Shown piece by piece: positions 13,301 through 24,200 of a stretch of DNA of 64,000 nt (its first letter is position 1; every line of letters begins with the position of its first letter). The stretch is from Chamaecyparis obtusa (Eukaryota; Streptophyta; Pinopsida; Cupressales; Cupressaceae), in contig BSBK01001582.1 of assembly GCA_027943335.1 (NCBI GenBank), positions 1 through 64,000 on the forward strand, given 5' to 3'. The translations under genes were made by a program, and so were the position numbers. The notes under the pieces were generated by a model. It was given only the letters and a program-made list of their open reading frames with translations, was not told the DNA's origin and made no database searches.

Positions 13301-16300
13301 CCCACTACCAGAAACGTCTCAATTTTTTTCCCAATTTTGGGGAAGGCTGGGGACATTTCTTAGGTGTCCTTGCATCCCCTAGACATTGCCACTCTGGGGT
13401 GGCACTTTTTTTACCTGACACACATCCCTAGGTTACATAGTACAAAGGTGTCTAGTATTAAGATTTAGATTAGGAATGTTAAAGTTGACATGTTCTTTGA
13501 TTCTTGTTTCCAATCTAATCTCATATAGAGCTGGTTGAAAATCTTTCTTTGGATGCTATTTAACACCAAAAGCAATAGGCTTCTAGGTTGGATCATGAAT
13601 GGTGCTGATTTGTCAATTACTAGGTAATTGAAATCGATGTTTAGTGTTTTTGATTAAGGTAAAAACAGGTTTTGATGGGGCCCCGAAACCCATTACAATC
13701 AGACAAGGCGCTGCATTATAGAATACATTTAGAGAACAACAGCCCAAAGCCAGCCCCGAGCCAGCACACAGACAACAACCAAAGTGTCGGCTGTCGAAGA
13801 GGCCAACACCTTACATCATGAAGTGGATCTCGAAAGAAAAGAGATCCAAAGGGATTTGAAAGCTCCCCAATCAACAATAACTGTGTTTTGACATAGCTCC
13901 CTAAACCAAACTTGGACTTTCAATGAAATCATCAAAAGCAACAATAAAAGATGAAAAAAGAAGCAAACATTTATATCTTCGGCTCCCAAATAGCTTTCAC
14001 CGGAATTGACATCAACACCCATCTCCACCTCAATAGAAGATAGCTCCACCTCAATAGGAGTAGTTAGCGAAAAACCGACAAGCAATAACTTCACCTCCAA
14101 AGGAAAAAGGCTCTTGAAGTAGTGGGGAAAAAAGAGGGTCTGAAATCAACAACATCCCCTATCTTGAGAAAATCAGCATCCCTAATCTTCCCCATCCCAA
14201 CAAACACGAAACCAACTTCCCTAAAGGAGAAGCCACCCCAAGAACAAGCACCATCACTCTGAGAAGACACCTCAAGCAAACAAGGGGCCAAGGGAAGAAG
14301 GATATCGGAAGGACAAAAATCATCAAAGCCCCCACTTTTAAGAAAATCCACACCTTCCAAAATCCACTCTGCAACTGCCAAGACACCACCTTCCCATCAA
14401 AGAGAATCCTCTCAGAGAGAAGAACCCAATGGAGCAAGAAAGCATATCCACAGGAAAAGAGACCTTGAAGTGATAGAGGAGAACAGAAGGGCTGAAATCA
14501 TCATAGCTCCCTCTCTTATGAAAGTCAGCACCAGTGATCAACCTCACCTCAACAAATAGGAACCCAACTCTCCCCAAGGAGAAGCCTCCCAAAAACCAAG
14601 AACAAGTTGATAGGGGAAACACCTCCTGTAGGAGAAGACCCCAAAGGAGATGAGGAGTAACATAAGGCCTGAAATTGTCAAGGAAACCTAACAAAAGAAA
14701 ACCAGAGCCAGCTGACATCTCCATCTCAATAGCGAAAAACCCAGAAAACCATAGAAAGGGTCCACCCCAAGTACTACACCAACCACCAACTCCCTGAGAG
14801 AGCACAACTAGTGAAAGAGAACCCGTGAAGAGAAGAAGGAAATTAGAGAGGCTAAGATCATCAAAGCCCCCAATCTTATGAAAACCAGAACCAACCAACT
14901 TCCCAACCTCTCCAGCCAGGGATCCAACCATCCACAAAGAGATGCCTCCCAAAGAACAAACCTCAGCACAGCAAGAAAACTCCTCCAAAGGAAGAGGGAA
15001 CCTGAAGAAACAAGGGAGATCAGAAGACCCGAAAACGATGAAGCCCCCCCTCCAATAAAAAAGTCGGTTGTAACCAACATCCCCACTCCATCAAACAGGT
15101 AAATCTCTAGCTTTGAAGGAAGATCTCCCAAACTCCACCAGGAACCAGCAGCAGCCAAAAATCTAGAAAGAGCCAGCATCAGAGTGATGGGATGCTCTCG
15201 GGAATAGAACTTGACAGAGCAGAAGTCTTCAAAGGCCCCGGTCTCAAAAAATTCCAACTCTGTCAAGTTCACAATCTGACCAGCATAACCAAACACCCAA
15301 AAGCCAAAAAAACACCAATACCCAAAAAATAAAGCAATGCTGAAGGAAGAGGTCTTCAGGGCATGGAAAACCCAGACTGAAGAGAGGAAGAAAATTGATG
15401 TTCAGTGTTAACGAGAAGTTTATGGGTGAAATGTTTGTAGATGTTTCTTTGGATATGTGGTATTCCTTTTGTCCGTCCCTACATTTGAGTGCTAAGTTTT
15501 ATGGATGGGAAAACAAACCACTTGGTCAAGGATGGATAGAACTTCATTTTGCATGTCCACAAGTGCAAATCCAATCAATCTTAGGTCCATAATATTCTAG
15601 CAAGGAGGATGTTTGAAATAAGCACCTGTATCATTCCCCTCAAGGAAAGAAGTGTCGTTACAGTTACTCCATTTGTTTCAACTTTCAAGTACCATAACAG
15701 TGTAGACATCTTCATATAGTTGAAGACAAAGATTTTCAGGGTCTTGGTTAGAGTGGTACAGGCTTTGTTGGCAACCATGTCATCCATTGAGGGAGTCATC
15801 CAGCATTTTCTGTCTTTTGCAGACCAATAGCCTCCATAGATGGGAGGTGTGGTCTGAAAATGGGTCAGAAAATGAGTCAAGATGCAGTACAACTCCATTA
15901 CAAAGAGGATCACAACTTCAAGGAACACTTTTGCTGAATGAAGCAGTTGTTTTACTGCACAAAACTGATTTTGAATGAAACCCCTGGCTCTGATAGGGAG
16001 CAATTATGCGACTGCTGGTTCCAAAAATCAGTAATTTTGTAACCACTTTGGCAGTTTTATAACTGTCCAACTGATGAAAGTTACAGTTGTGGACTCTCAC
16101 ATTGAAATGGCTGGTGGCATTCAAAATTCCAAATTTTTCCGCTTCCTCATGTCTTAAAATTTTTGTTCAGTCTTGTAAAATAAGTGAATGGGGGAAGCAA
16201 TCTCCAGCATCCAAGAGATGAATAGGTTGAAAATTCAGTCAAGAGTGGAAATTTTACTGTAAATAGGTTGTAGCAGAACAGAATGGAGCTGCGGGAGTTA

Positions 16301-17429
16301 GTTATTGTTACTAAGAGAAAATTGAATGTTTTTGCTTGTTCTTGAGATGCCCAAGATTGTAATTCAGATTGAAGACAGTGGATGAGGAGCCTATTAGACC
16401 TCACTTGTTTCTTGCTCATGTTCCTTGTTTATTTGAATGCTATAATATTTCAATCCTCTTTTAAATATGTAATTAGCAAGCGACAGTAGCAAACATCCAT
16501 CCTAGTTTATGAATTGAAAATATTTTTGATTTGAAGTATGAAAATACTTTATGAATTATGAAATATCTTATCATTAACCATAGCATTATTTTGTTTTTTG
16601 GATGGGAACTAGTCAATATGAAATAAATTTAAAGCAGTAATTCTGGGTAAAGTTCCTGAGCTTTTTATTGACTAATATTCTTGTCAGATGCACGTGAATT
16701 TTAAATTGGGGAGTGCTGTATGGTCTCTGATTGTGATACTGTATATGCAGTTCTACTATTGGTGTTAGTTAAACCCATTTTTTTCAAGTCATATTTAAGG
16801 TATTTGTTTTTTGGCTTCTTTCGGTGCAGAACAGCATTGAATCTTGGGTTGATGTGTGTAGCATGTGACATCATTCTTTTTATATATCTAGCTTTTTTGG
16901 GGAGAGACACGGTCAAAGTTGATAATAGATGGGAAATATCACGTCCTGCTGCTATCCTTACAGTGACTGTAATCGGACTCCTAGCATTTTTCCTGTGAGT
17001 TTAGTTTACCACCCTGTTTTTTTGTGCAAAGTTTCTTTAATGTATAATATTTTGCATCAATACTTACAATTTAGGTTTTAGAATAGTGTGCAACTTGAAG
17101 TATGCATGTAATGAAGCTATTTAGTTGGCTTCTATGCACTGCAGGCTTTGCTTGGCTTTGTGGCCAATCTGGAGATTCTTAACGTTGCCACTTTTGGTAA
17201 CATCCCTGTCCATTACTTGAGCTTGATTAAAACAGAAACAGCTTTTTAGGTGCACTCAATTATTATGTAACATGTCCTCTTGTTTGAGCACAGGTTTACA
17301 CTGTAACTACATGCTATAATTGTTTTCTTTTCTTTGTGGCAGTTCACATTATTCATGGTTTTTCTGGTTATAGCTTCATATGTTCTATCATCTGTAAAAA
17401 TGAAACCAGAGTTGCTTCGCTTGGATTAA
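4331..17429 (+). CDS. TMEM128-like four-pass membrane protein (four exons)
   Basis: CDS joins 4331-4596, 16830-16994, 17145-17196 and 17343-17429 (570 nt, 189 aa). All introns are GT-AG (donors GTTAGT, GTGAGT, GTAACA; acceptors GTGCAG, CTGCAG, TGGCAG), in phases 2, 2 and 0. The N-terminus (residues 1-50) is hydrophilic with RQRH, an acidic SGGEDLEEGD patch and a seven-Ser run at 40-46. About four hydrophobic segments follow (near 57-71, 94-114, 129-150 and 157-179). The block LALWPIWRFLTLPLL, encoded by exon 3, matches the most conserved part of the plant TMEM128-like family as I know it. The length is close to the usual 170-190 aa. In animals TMEM128 is an ER-associated membrane protein. The plant role is not known to me, so no function is claimed beyond membrane location. 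The start is chosen because plant homologues begin near this Met. It is the only gene in the window with an unbroken reading frame. Confidence 0.88.
7361..7403 (-). ncRNA. Hammerhead-ribozyme-like motif, left arm (minus strand)
   Basis: Read on the minus strand this is CATC-CTGATGA-stem II-GAAAC-GTT-GATG, the same core as in the right arm. Its orientation is opposite to the host gene, so the intron transcript would carry only its complement. Together with the right arm it suggests head-to-head copies of one motif-bearing repeat. Confidence 0.45.
7430..7472 (+). ncRNA. Hammerhead-ribozyme-like motif, right arm (plus strand)
   Basis: The order is: CATC (7430-7433), catalytic box CTGATGA (7434-7440), one extra T, stem II GGATCAT/ATGATCC closed by loop GTAGT (7442-7460), GAAA(C) (7461-7465), GTT (7466-7468), then GATG (7469-7472), which pairs with the opening CATC as stem I. 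AACGTT is self-complementary, as in the minimal stem III of Penelope-like-element hammerheads that cleave as dimers. The extra base between CTGATGA and stem II departs from the textbook core, so activity is uncertain. The likely source is a Penelope-like element or retrozyme fragment. Confidence 0.5.
8332..8640. repeat. Tandem duplication, period ~153 bp, two copies
   Basis: Blocks beginning GGAACCCTGCTCAGA at 8338 and 8491 run in parallel through GGGTTGGAACTGGCAC and CATAGAATGTTGGTAC to CTCAATATAA. The copies differ by scattered substitutions and small gaps. The unit is non-coding and lies inside intron 1. Confidence 0.8.
11640..13230 (-). pseudogene. Broken plant-mobile-domain (aminotransferase-like) gene
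   Basis: Read on the minus strand in pieces, the segment gives LLQVWMFEHITCKRPARCP (about 12900-12980), then a stretch LSNAW-QEDLLYWKDDPQ, REITFW (near 12725), FYFDRVRRQFGFSQGAPRGVD (near 12620-12690), a Pro-Thr run, and an acidic tail ending in EDHDEEGSEDDQPG. The LQVWxxEH...RP and RVxRQFGxxQxxP patterns are hallmarks of the plant mobile domain family, which is found in MAIN-like proteins and in transposons. Stops (for example after VPTNP and GVDL) and frame changes break it. The C-terminal low-complexity part (11990-12532) is the longest open section. It lies antisense in intron 1 and is probably transposon-derived. Confidence 0.6.
13649..15391 (-). mobile_element. Probable 5'-truncated non-LTR retrotransposon with TSD
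   Basis: The unit is flanked by an 18-bp imperfect direct repeat, AAATCGATGTTTAGTGTT at 13631-13648 and AAATTGATGTTCAGTGTT at 15392-15409, with two differences. Read on the minus strand its end is GGTTTCGGGGCCCC...AAAACCTG...CTTAATCAAAAA. That resembles the short 3' tails of plant L1-type LINEs. No reverse transcriptase is present. Most of the unit is the repeat array described separately. Long TSDs of variable size and 5' truncation fit target-primed reverse transcription, but a SINE-like or other element cannot be excluded. Confidence 0.5.
14120..15330. repeat. Degenerate tandem array, ~178-bp period, about seven units
   Basis: The anchor GAAATCATCAAAGCCCCC and its variants recurs near 14138, 14316, 14494, 14670, 14855, 15035 and 15220. 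Each is followed by (A)GAAAATCAGCACC-like text and CTAAAGGAGAAGCC-like text. Units are heavily diverged. Spacing near 178 bp, not a multiple of 3, explains why minus-strand frames of 90-216 residues share repeated GGFDDF-type phrases in changing frames. The array sits wholly inside the TSD-flanked insertion. Confidence 0.75.
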
Positions 17430-18523
17430 ATGGATAACTTGCTTGGAATATACAATGAGAAGTAGCTCAAGATTACTTCCTCCTACTACTGCAAGGAAGA
17501 ATGATGTGAAAGTGTGTCGAAGCCTTAAGGCATGACTTGGGATAACTTGTCCCTTATATTGCAGGTAATACTCACAGAAGTACAAATATGTGACCATAAC
17601 TTGAAGTCAGTGGTTCACTTTTCATTCTCAGTGACAAGTGTGGATCAGACGCTCCTCCTTCCTCAGTATGCAGGATACTAGATGGTCCTTTTCAACGAAG
17701 GATGATTACATGTTGGATTTGTTGCCTTTTACAATAGTAGCCATTGTCTTCACATGTGTGCGAGACCTAGTTTACAAGTCGCAGAAGCTGCTATAATTCC
17801 TAATTACTATACTTTTGTGCTCTTCATATCTACCTAGGCGTTTTTCTGGATGGCCTGGCTGACATGGTATCATGCTTTGACATATGGCTGGATTTTCTTG
17901 TCAATATGTTGAATGGTTTCCCTCCCATCTTTTATTTTCCTATATTTTTTTGGCTTTTCACTTATTATGCTTCATGACTTTGAGTACTTTTCTTATCCAT
18001 CTTTCAATAACTTCATTACTAAGGGGGAGCATTTCATAGCTAGCTGCAAATACATGTAGAATTTCATCTTGCAGAAATTTGTCAAACCTAGATATTGGAT
18101 ATGAATTGTTTCTGCCACAAAGCTTTAGGATTTAATAATCGATTTATGTTACATGAACAAAATTGTTGTTTGCTCCTCTACGGCTTCACTCTTCTGGAAT
18201 AGATGTTCAGTTGTGAAGTATCACTTTAAGGGTTCTTGTAGTAGAGACAGGCCTGGTCTAGATATCAAGGCAGTTAAAAGGATTTCAATAATTAAAAAAG
18301 GAATAACGTTAGAAATTTATGTTTATATTGAAAAGATGATACTTCAGCTTAGGAAATTACTTACCAGAAATGACAAGTGGAGAAAATCAATAAGAAAATG
18401 ATTATTATGATACGAAAGCAAGTTGTTTTGTGATACGATTTTGTTAATTTTTTTTCTCTATTATGTTATTGGTATACATATCCAAGTGTTGAAATAATGA
18501 GTGTTAAATGAGTGTTGATATAA
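17430..18523 (+). other. 3' UTR and downstream region of the TMEM128-like gene
   Basis: No further coding exon is seen after the TAA at 17427-17429. The sequence stays low-complexity and T-rich. I could not single out a convincing polyadenylation signal. An open frame at 18153-18401 has no recognisable motif. Confidence 0.4.
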
Positions 18524-19504
18524 TGAGGATGGTGTGAAGCGAAATAGCAAGTGCAACCAATAGAGCGAGGAAGGAGATGGTGACTAGGATGAAGCAAAAA
18601 GGAGTCACTTAAGGGCATAAATCATGGTGGTGTTTTGTGCAAAAAGAAAATTTGGCCTTTTTTACTAGTGCAAACAAAACCCCTCTAGGACGACACAACA
18701 AGAAAGGTTCTTAAAACATGACAGATCAAGGTCAAATCTACAAAAAGGAAATAGCCAGATTATGATAACCCTAAAAGGAAATAGCCAGGGTCAAATCTAC
18801 AAAAAGGAAATAGCCAGATTATGATAACCCTAAAAGGAAATAGCCAGATTATGGTAACCCTAAGCATTGAAAGAATTTGTATAGGGAAAACATTTGGAAG
18901 TGAAGGGGCAATTAAAAAATTGGCCACTTGATAATGCTATGAAGCAATACAATGGTTATTCCCACCAAGACCTTGGACATCAATAGGAACATAACAAAAG
19001 AGGGATTTTTTGTAAAATGGGTTGGAAAAAGGTTGGATAGAGAAAATGGAAGAAAAATTAGAGAGATGGGACAATAGTGAATGCTCCTCCAAATGATTTC
19101 TTCATTATAGAGTGTTGCACTCTAAACAAGAAAAGGGAGATTATAGGACGTTTGTGCATGATGGAAGATTTGGGGTTCTTCATTAATGATTTGGAACCTA
19201 ATTTTAACTCAATCGAATAGAAGATGGGAAAGATCCCAACCTAGGTAAGCTTTATAATGTTTTGAGTATTAGAGTAAGGACTCTTAGGGTTCTAGGAGAG
19301 GAATTGTGCACCTCTGATAAGCTAGATAAGGATTTATTGGAAGGGACTAATAACTATTATGCAAGAATTTGTGTGCAAAATAGAGATGGATTGAGGGTGA
19401 TGCGAGTAATTAGAGGTCTTTTCAAAGGCAAGCCGTTGGAACAAAAAGATAGAAATAAAAAGTATATGGCTAAGGGGAGATAGAGTAAGGGGTGGGATTG
19501 ATCA
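18524..19504 (+). pseudogene. LINE ORF1 (DUF4283/gag-like) remnant, copy 1
   Basis: Read in shifting frames the segment gives the DUF4283 pattern of plant L1-type ORF1 proteins: a FFINDLEPNFN-like block (near 19170-19210), then KLYNVLS...LGEEL...DKDLLEG...YARICV (19249-19380). In the family these correspond to WxPxFNP, LPxEYW, IGxxLG, DKxT and YARICVE. Stops and frameshifts interrupt it. It matches the split copy at 28443-28982 plus 54425-54776 almost throughout. It is cut at 19509 by Copia element E. Confidence 0.65.
18731..18858. repeat. Local 59-bp duplication with AAAAGGAAATAGCCAG units
   Basis: GTCAAATCTACAAAAAGG recurs at 18731 and 18790, and the core AAAAGGAAATAGCCAG appears five times. 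The other LINE copy (near 28650) has this section only once, so the expansion arose in copy 1. Confidence 0.8.
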
Positions 19505-19509
19505 AATCC

Positions 19510-20918
19510 TGATAGTCCCAACCGGTGTTGAGAGGGGAGGGGTGAATCAACACCTCTAAAACTTTTTGACTTTAAATTCGGTGAAGTAAACTCACAGCTG
19601 AAAGATAATCAGATTTAAACATATAATAATAGTAAACAAACAATCACACAGTGACACTAGATTTATCACGTGGAAACCCGGTTAGGTTAAAAACCACGGT
19701 GTGAGGAGATCTCACAAATTTTGTACTCTTCTAGATTACACCTTGTAATGAGCTTTTTCGATTAAAGGATAATAACACACTTCCAGGTGTGACCCAGTTA
19801 AGGGATTTGTTACAATAAGGCCGATTAGTGCCTACCTGGTTAAAGGACTTTGAACACCTTACAAGATGCCACCCGGTTAAGGGGTTTGATACAAGGGACC
19901 TGTTATAGTCCACCCAAATACTGAGATTTAACTATTGTAGTTGTTAAAAAGTAATAGAAGAATGACCTTTTACAATTGGCTTTGCATAGTCTGATAAGAT
20001 ATCTGTTTGTGCTCAGTTGAGAATCGTCACCGGTCGCCACAGGTGTGTTCTCCTCTACTGTTGTGCTTCTTTGCACACACTTCTTTCTCTTCTCTTTCTG
20101 ATCTACTCTAGCTTCTTTTGAGCTTTTCAGGTTCACTCTTTTATCTGGCAGAACGAAGACAACTTTTCTTCTCCTCAATCAGAAGAATTTATAGTCTTAG
20201 CCCTAATTGCACTTGTTATGCATAACCTAATTACAGATCCTTATTGGATTCATTACTCAGTGGAGTACCAATTCACTGAGGAAACATCCGATGCATGCCC
20301 TTGCTTTATTTGCTTTATAAAAAAAGCAGTAGTTACGTGTCAAACAACTTTCTTTCATAGGAGATAACACTTTGTTTAAAAGTCACTGATTTCGGCTTTA
20401 AATCCTCCAGATGTGCCTTAAACCGATCACCAGTTTAACTCAAAGACCTCTGGAATTGTCGCAAAAAATCTTGGTCAAGGAGTCGGTTAGAACATGTAGT
20501 TTGACTATGACTTCCTTGGTTTACACCGGAGTCATTAATAGATAGGTTGAGATTCTCATGTTGTGAATAGGTAATAGTCCCTTTCCTTGTCTCACCGGTT
20601 ACACCGTCCTCGGTTGTGTATTGATATCGGTTTGCTGTTGCTTTCCTTGTGTTTGACTACACTGGTTGTAGCCAGGTCCTCGGTTGAAGGTAGAATCCTT
20701 CTTTGCTATATTGTATACACTACTTGGTTTTTGAGGCTTTATATGGTGACCGGTGATATTTGCTAACAACCACAACTTCTCGCAAACCATCCTTCTTTCA
20801 TACAGATCTCCTTGGATCTTTAGACTTTATAGAGATGACAAGTCTCTATATTCTTTTGTCAATCAATGACAACACTAGTATCGGTAGCAGGTTTACCGGT
20901 TATCATTTAATGCCAACA
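19510..20918 (-). repeat. 3' LTR of Copia E
   Basis: It is 1,409 bp and reads TGTTGGCATTAA...GGTTGGGACTATCA on the minus strand. It contains the conserved GGTTTTTAACC...GGGTTTCC block and, near its end, the TGATTCACCCCTCCCCTCTCA block shared by other LTR families here. Confidence 0.93.
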
Positions 20919-21225
20919 ATCTCCCCCTTTGGCATTAATGGCAAAACCTTGATGGGCAATCATCACAATATCACCGGATTACTGTGCTTGTATCTTTGTA
21001 CCATTGCTATTGCTACATTACTGTGCTTGTATCTCTGTACCACTGCTATTGCTATAGTCTTTCGGTTATTGCCAAACTCTCCCCCTTTTTGACAATAATG
21101 CCAAAGGCTAGTCAGAGAGACTACCTTTTGCTAATTTGCTCCTCCTAAGAGCAACATTCCTTTTTTATCAGTCCAGAAAATATGAGGTGTTGAAACATAA
21201 TGAACTGGTGATCACCTTTGCAGGT
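20919..21225 (-). other. Polypurine tract and 3' non-coding region of Copia E
   Basis: On the minus strand GCCAAAGGGGGAGAT (20919-20933) abuts the 3' LTR and is the polypurine tract. A second PPT-like CAAAAAGGGGGAG lies near 21072. A 39-bp tandem duplication (20978-21055) sits between them. Confidence 0.7.
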
Positions 21226-24200
21226 TTACTGAAGATCATGAAGGGGTATCACCCCTAGTTTACCTCTGAGATACTCAAAAGTACTGTTTGGTAATGGCTT
21301 TGTGAAGATATCAACAATTTATTCCTTTGTGGGAACATACTCCAGTGTCACCTCCTTGTCTTGTATCAGCTCTCTCAAGTAATGATACTTGATAGCAATG
21401 TGCTTTGTCTTGGAGTGCATAAGAGGGTTCTTGGATATATTAATTGCACTGGTGCTATCACAATAAATAGCTATCGGTTCAAGTATCTGTTATTTAATTC
21501 TTTCCAACAGTTGTTTGATCCAGATCACCTGTGTGCAATTGATTGCTGCAGCAACATATTCGGCCCTTATAGTAGATTGAGAAATACAATTCTATTTCTT
21601 GCTTGTCCAAGAAACGATTCTTTCACCAAGGAAGAATGCACCACCACTTGTGCTCTTTCTGTCATCAATGTTTCCAGCCCAATCTGCATCATGTATACTT
21701 TTACTTTGAATCTCCCTTTGTGCGGAAACCATAATCCATATTCCTCAGTGCTTGAAGATTCTCTTTACTGCTATCAAATGTGTCTCTTTGGGATTTGCAA
21801 AGAATCTCGCCACTATGCCAACCGCATGTGCAATGTCCGATCTACTGCGAACAACATACTACAATTTTTCTATCATAAACCGATACATTGTTTCATTCAC
21901 TTCTTTTGCATCCTCCTCCTTTGATAACTTGAGGTTAGTTATCATTGGGGTTCCAACCGGTTTAGAATCTTCAAGTCCAAAAGTCTTAAAATTTTTTTTT
22001 ATATACTTGGACTGAGATATAAAGATACATTCTTTTAGCTGATGGACCTATAGTCCAATGAAGAATTTTATGGCGCCTATCATAGACATCTCAAATTATT
22101 TCTTCATTTCTTCAGCAAAAGCTTTCCTCATCTTGTCATCTCCACCAAAGATGTCGTCCACAAAGATCTCAGCAATTAGATTTCTATTTTTTCTGATCTT
22201 GAGATACATATTGCTGTTGTCCTCGGTTCTTGTGAATCCTATGGTCAGAAGTAAATGCAACCTTTCATACCAAGCCCTTGGAGCTTGCTTAAGCCCATAA
22301 AGAGCTTTCTTCAGTTTACGGACCATTCCATCCTGATGTGTAGATGTGAAGCCTTATGGTTGTTCAATGTAGACTTCTTCCTCCAATATTCCATTCAGGA
22401 ATGCAGACTTAACATCCATCTGGTATACTTTGAATCCTTTGTGAGCAGCATAGGCAAGTAGAATTATCACTCCTTCTAGTCTTGCTACTGTCGCAAAGGT
22501 TTCTTCATAGTCTAGTCCAGCTTCCTGGGCATATCCTTTGCAGGGCAATTTTGCCTTATTTTTTATTATTTTCCCATCCTCATTCAACTTGTTCCTATAG
22601 ACCCACTTGGTCCTTATGACATTCTTGTCCTTTGTTCTTGACACAAGTTCCCATGTGTCATTTTTCTCAATTTGCTCACTTTCTTCCTCCATGGCCTTGA
22701 CCCAGTTTTTATCTTCTAGAGCTTCCCTTGTTGTTTTGAGCTCTATACAAGAAAGTAAACAAATATTCTCTTTGGCCTTTTTTCTGGTCAAAACATTAGC
22801 ATGTTTGTCACCAATAATGTTATCAGTAGAGTGATATGTGACATACCTTGAGAGAACCGGGCATTGTTCCTGATCAGGCTCTTCCGGTTGAGCAATTTCT
22901 TCACCATAATTTTGAACATTTTCTTCTTCACTGTCCTATGCTCCAGGTGCAATTTCCTGAACCGGGTGTCTATTCATATGGTGTTCTTCTTTGTCTTTAG
23001 TAGCTGCTTCATTGAACTCGAAGACATTTCTTTCACTTAGACCTTCAAGACTGTCATGATCATCATGACCGGGCTTCTTATCCAGTTCTGTTCTCTTGTT
23101 CAGACACCGATAGGCCTTACTTTTGGTAGAGTAACAAAAAAATGTTCCTTCATCACTCTTGGGATCAAACTTCCTAGAATACATATCTCTTTTGATGTAA
23201 CATTTACTACCAAAGATTTTGAAGTAGCCTACACTGGGAGTATGCTTAAACCATAGCTCATAAGGAGTCTTATCGGTTCCCTTTTTTACTTGAACTCGGT
23301 TGAGTGTGTAGACAACAGTATTGACAACTTCTCTTCATAAGTGATGAGGGAGATCCTTTTGGATCAACAGGGTTCTGACACAATCGATTAGAGTCCCGTT
23401 CCTTCTTTCTGCTACTCCATTTTGCTGCAGAGTCCTTGGTGCAGATAGCTGTCTTTTTATTTCATGTTCCTCACAATAGTGAGTGAACTTTTGAGAGGTA
23501 TATTCACCTCCTTTGTCTGATCTCAGATACTTCAAACTTTTACCGGTCTCTTTTTCCACTCTAGCTTTGTAGATTTTGAACATGTGGAAAGCTTCTGATT
23601 TCTCCTTAAGAAAGAAGGTCCACATCATCCTGGAGAAGTCATCTACAAAGAGCATAAAGTACTGGTCTCCATGGTAGCTCTTCATTCTCATTGGTCCACA
23701 CAGATCAGTGTGTACCAGGTCTAGAACATTCTCAGCAGAGAAGGACTTACTGTTGAAGGATGTTCCGGTCGATTTTCCTAACTGACAATCTTTACAAACA
23801 CCTTTGATGGGCTTTGTAATCTCAGAAAGTCCTCTTACCATTTTCTTTTTGCTCACTTTGACAATACTGTCAAAGTTTATGTGGTAGAGCCTCTTGTGCC
23901 ATAACTAGCTGTTGTCTTCTTTGGTCATAAGACATATTTTGCTTGATTCTCCTTTGACTGAGGCTATGAGACAAGCTCCTTCCATTGAGTCTAGGTAGAA
24001 CATATTACCTTTTCTCTGTCTACCGGTTGCAACATGGGTTCCAGATTGATCATTCACTATACAGGAGCCTTGTCTGATTTCCAACAGGAATCCTTTGTTA
24101 TTCAGTTGTGTAACACTCATTAATTTGTACTTGAGTCTTTCAACCCAGTACACATCTTCACAGATAACATCATTGCAGAGTGCAATAGAGCCTTTACCTT

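Larger units (their letters stand above)
4597..16829 (+). other. Intron 1 (12,233 bp) of the TMEM128-like gene
   Basis: The intron joins RIR-R (codon CG|A) to the TALNLG block of exon 2. It holds the foldback at 7321-7512, a tandem duplication at 8332-8640, a plant-mobile-domain pseudogene near 11640-13230 and a non-LTR-type insertion at 13649-15391. In 4597-7320, 7513-8331, 8641-11639 and 15410-16829 I see only non-coding AT-rich sequence and short random open frames. Introns this long in a small housekeeping-type gene are common in conifers and other gymnosperms. Confidence 0.8.

Noticed and set aside
14091..15296. Long minus-strand open frames (up to 216 codons) as a Leu/Phe/Gly-rich membrane protein
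   Set aside because: They lie in the 178-bp tandem array and change frame with it; the repeats explain both openness and composition.
18731..18858. CRISPR-like direct repeats
   Set aside because: Units are contiguous with no unique spacers, inside a eukaryotic LINE remnant.
21361..22015. Plus-strand ORFs of 187 and 87 codons in Copia E
   Set aside because: They are shadows of E's minus-strand RT/RNase H region.
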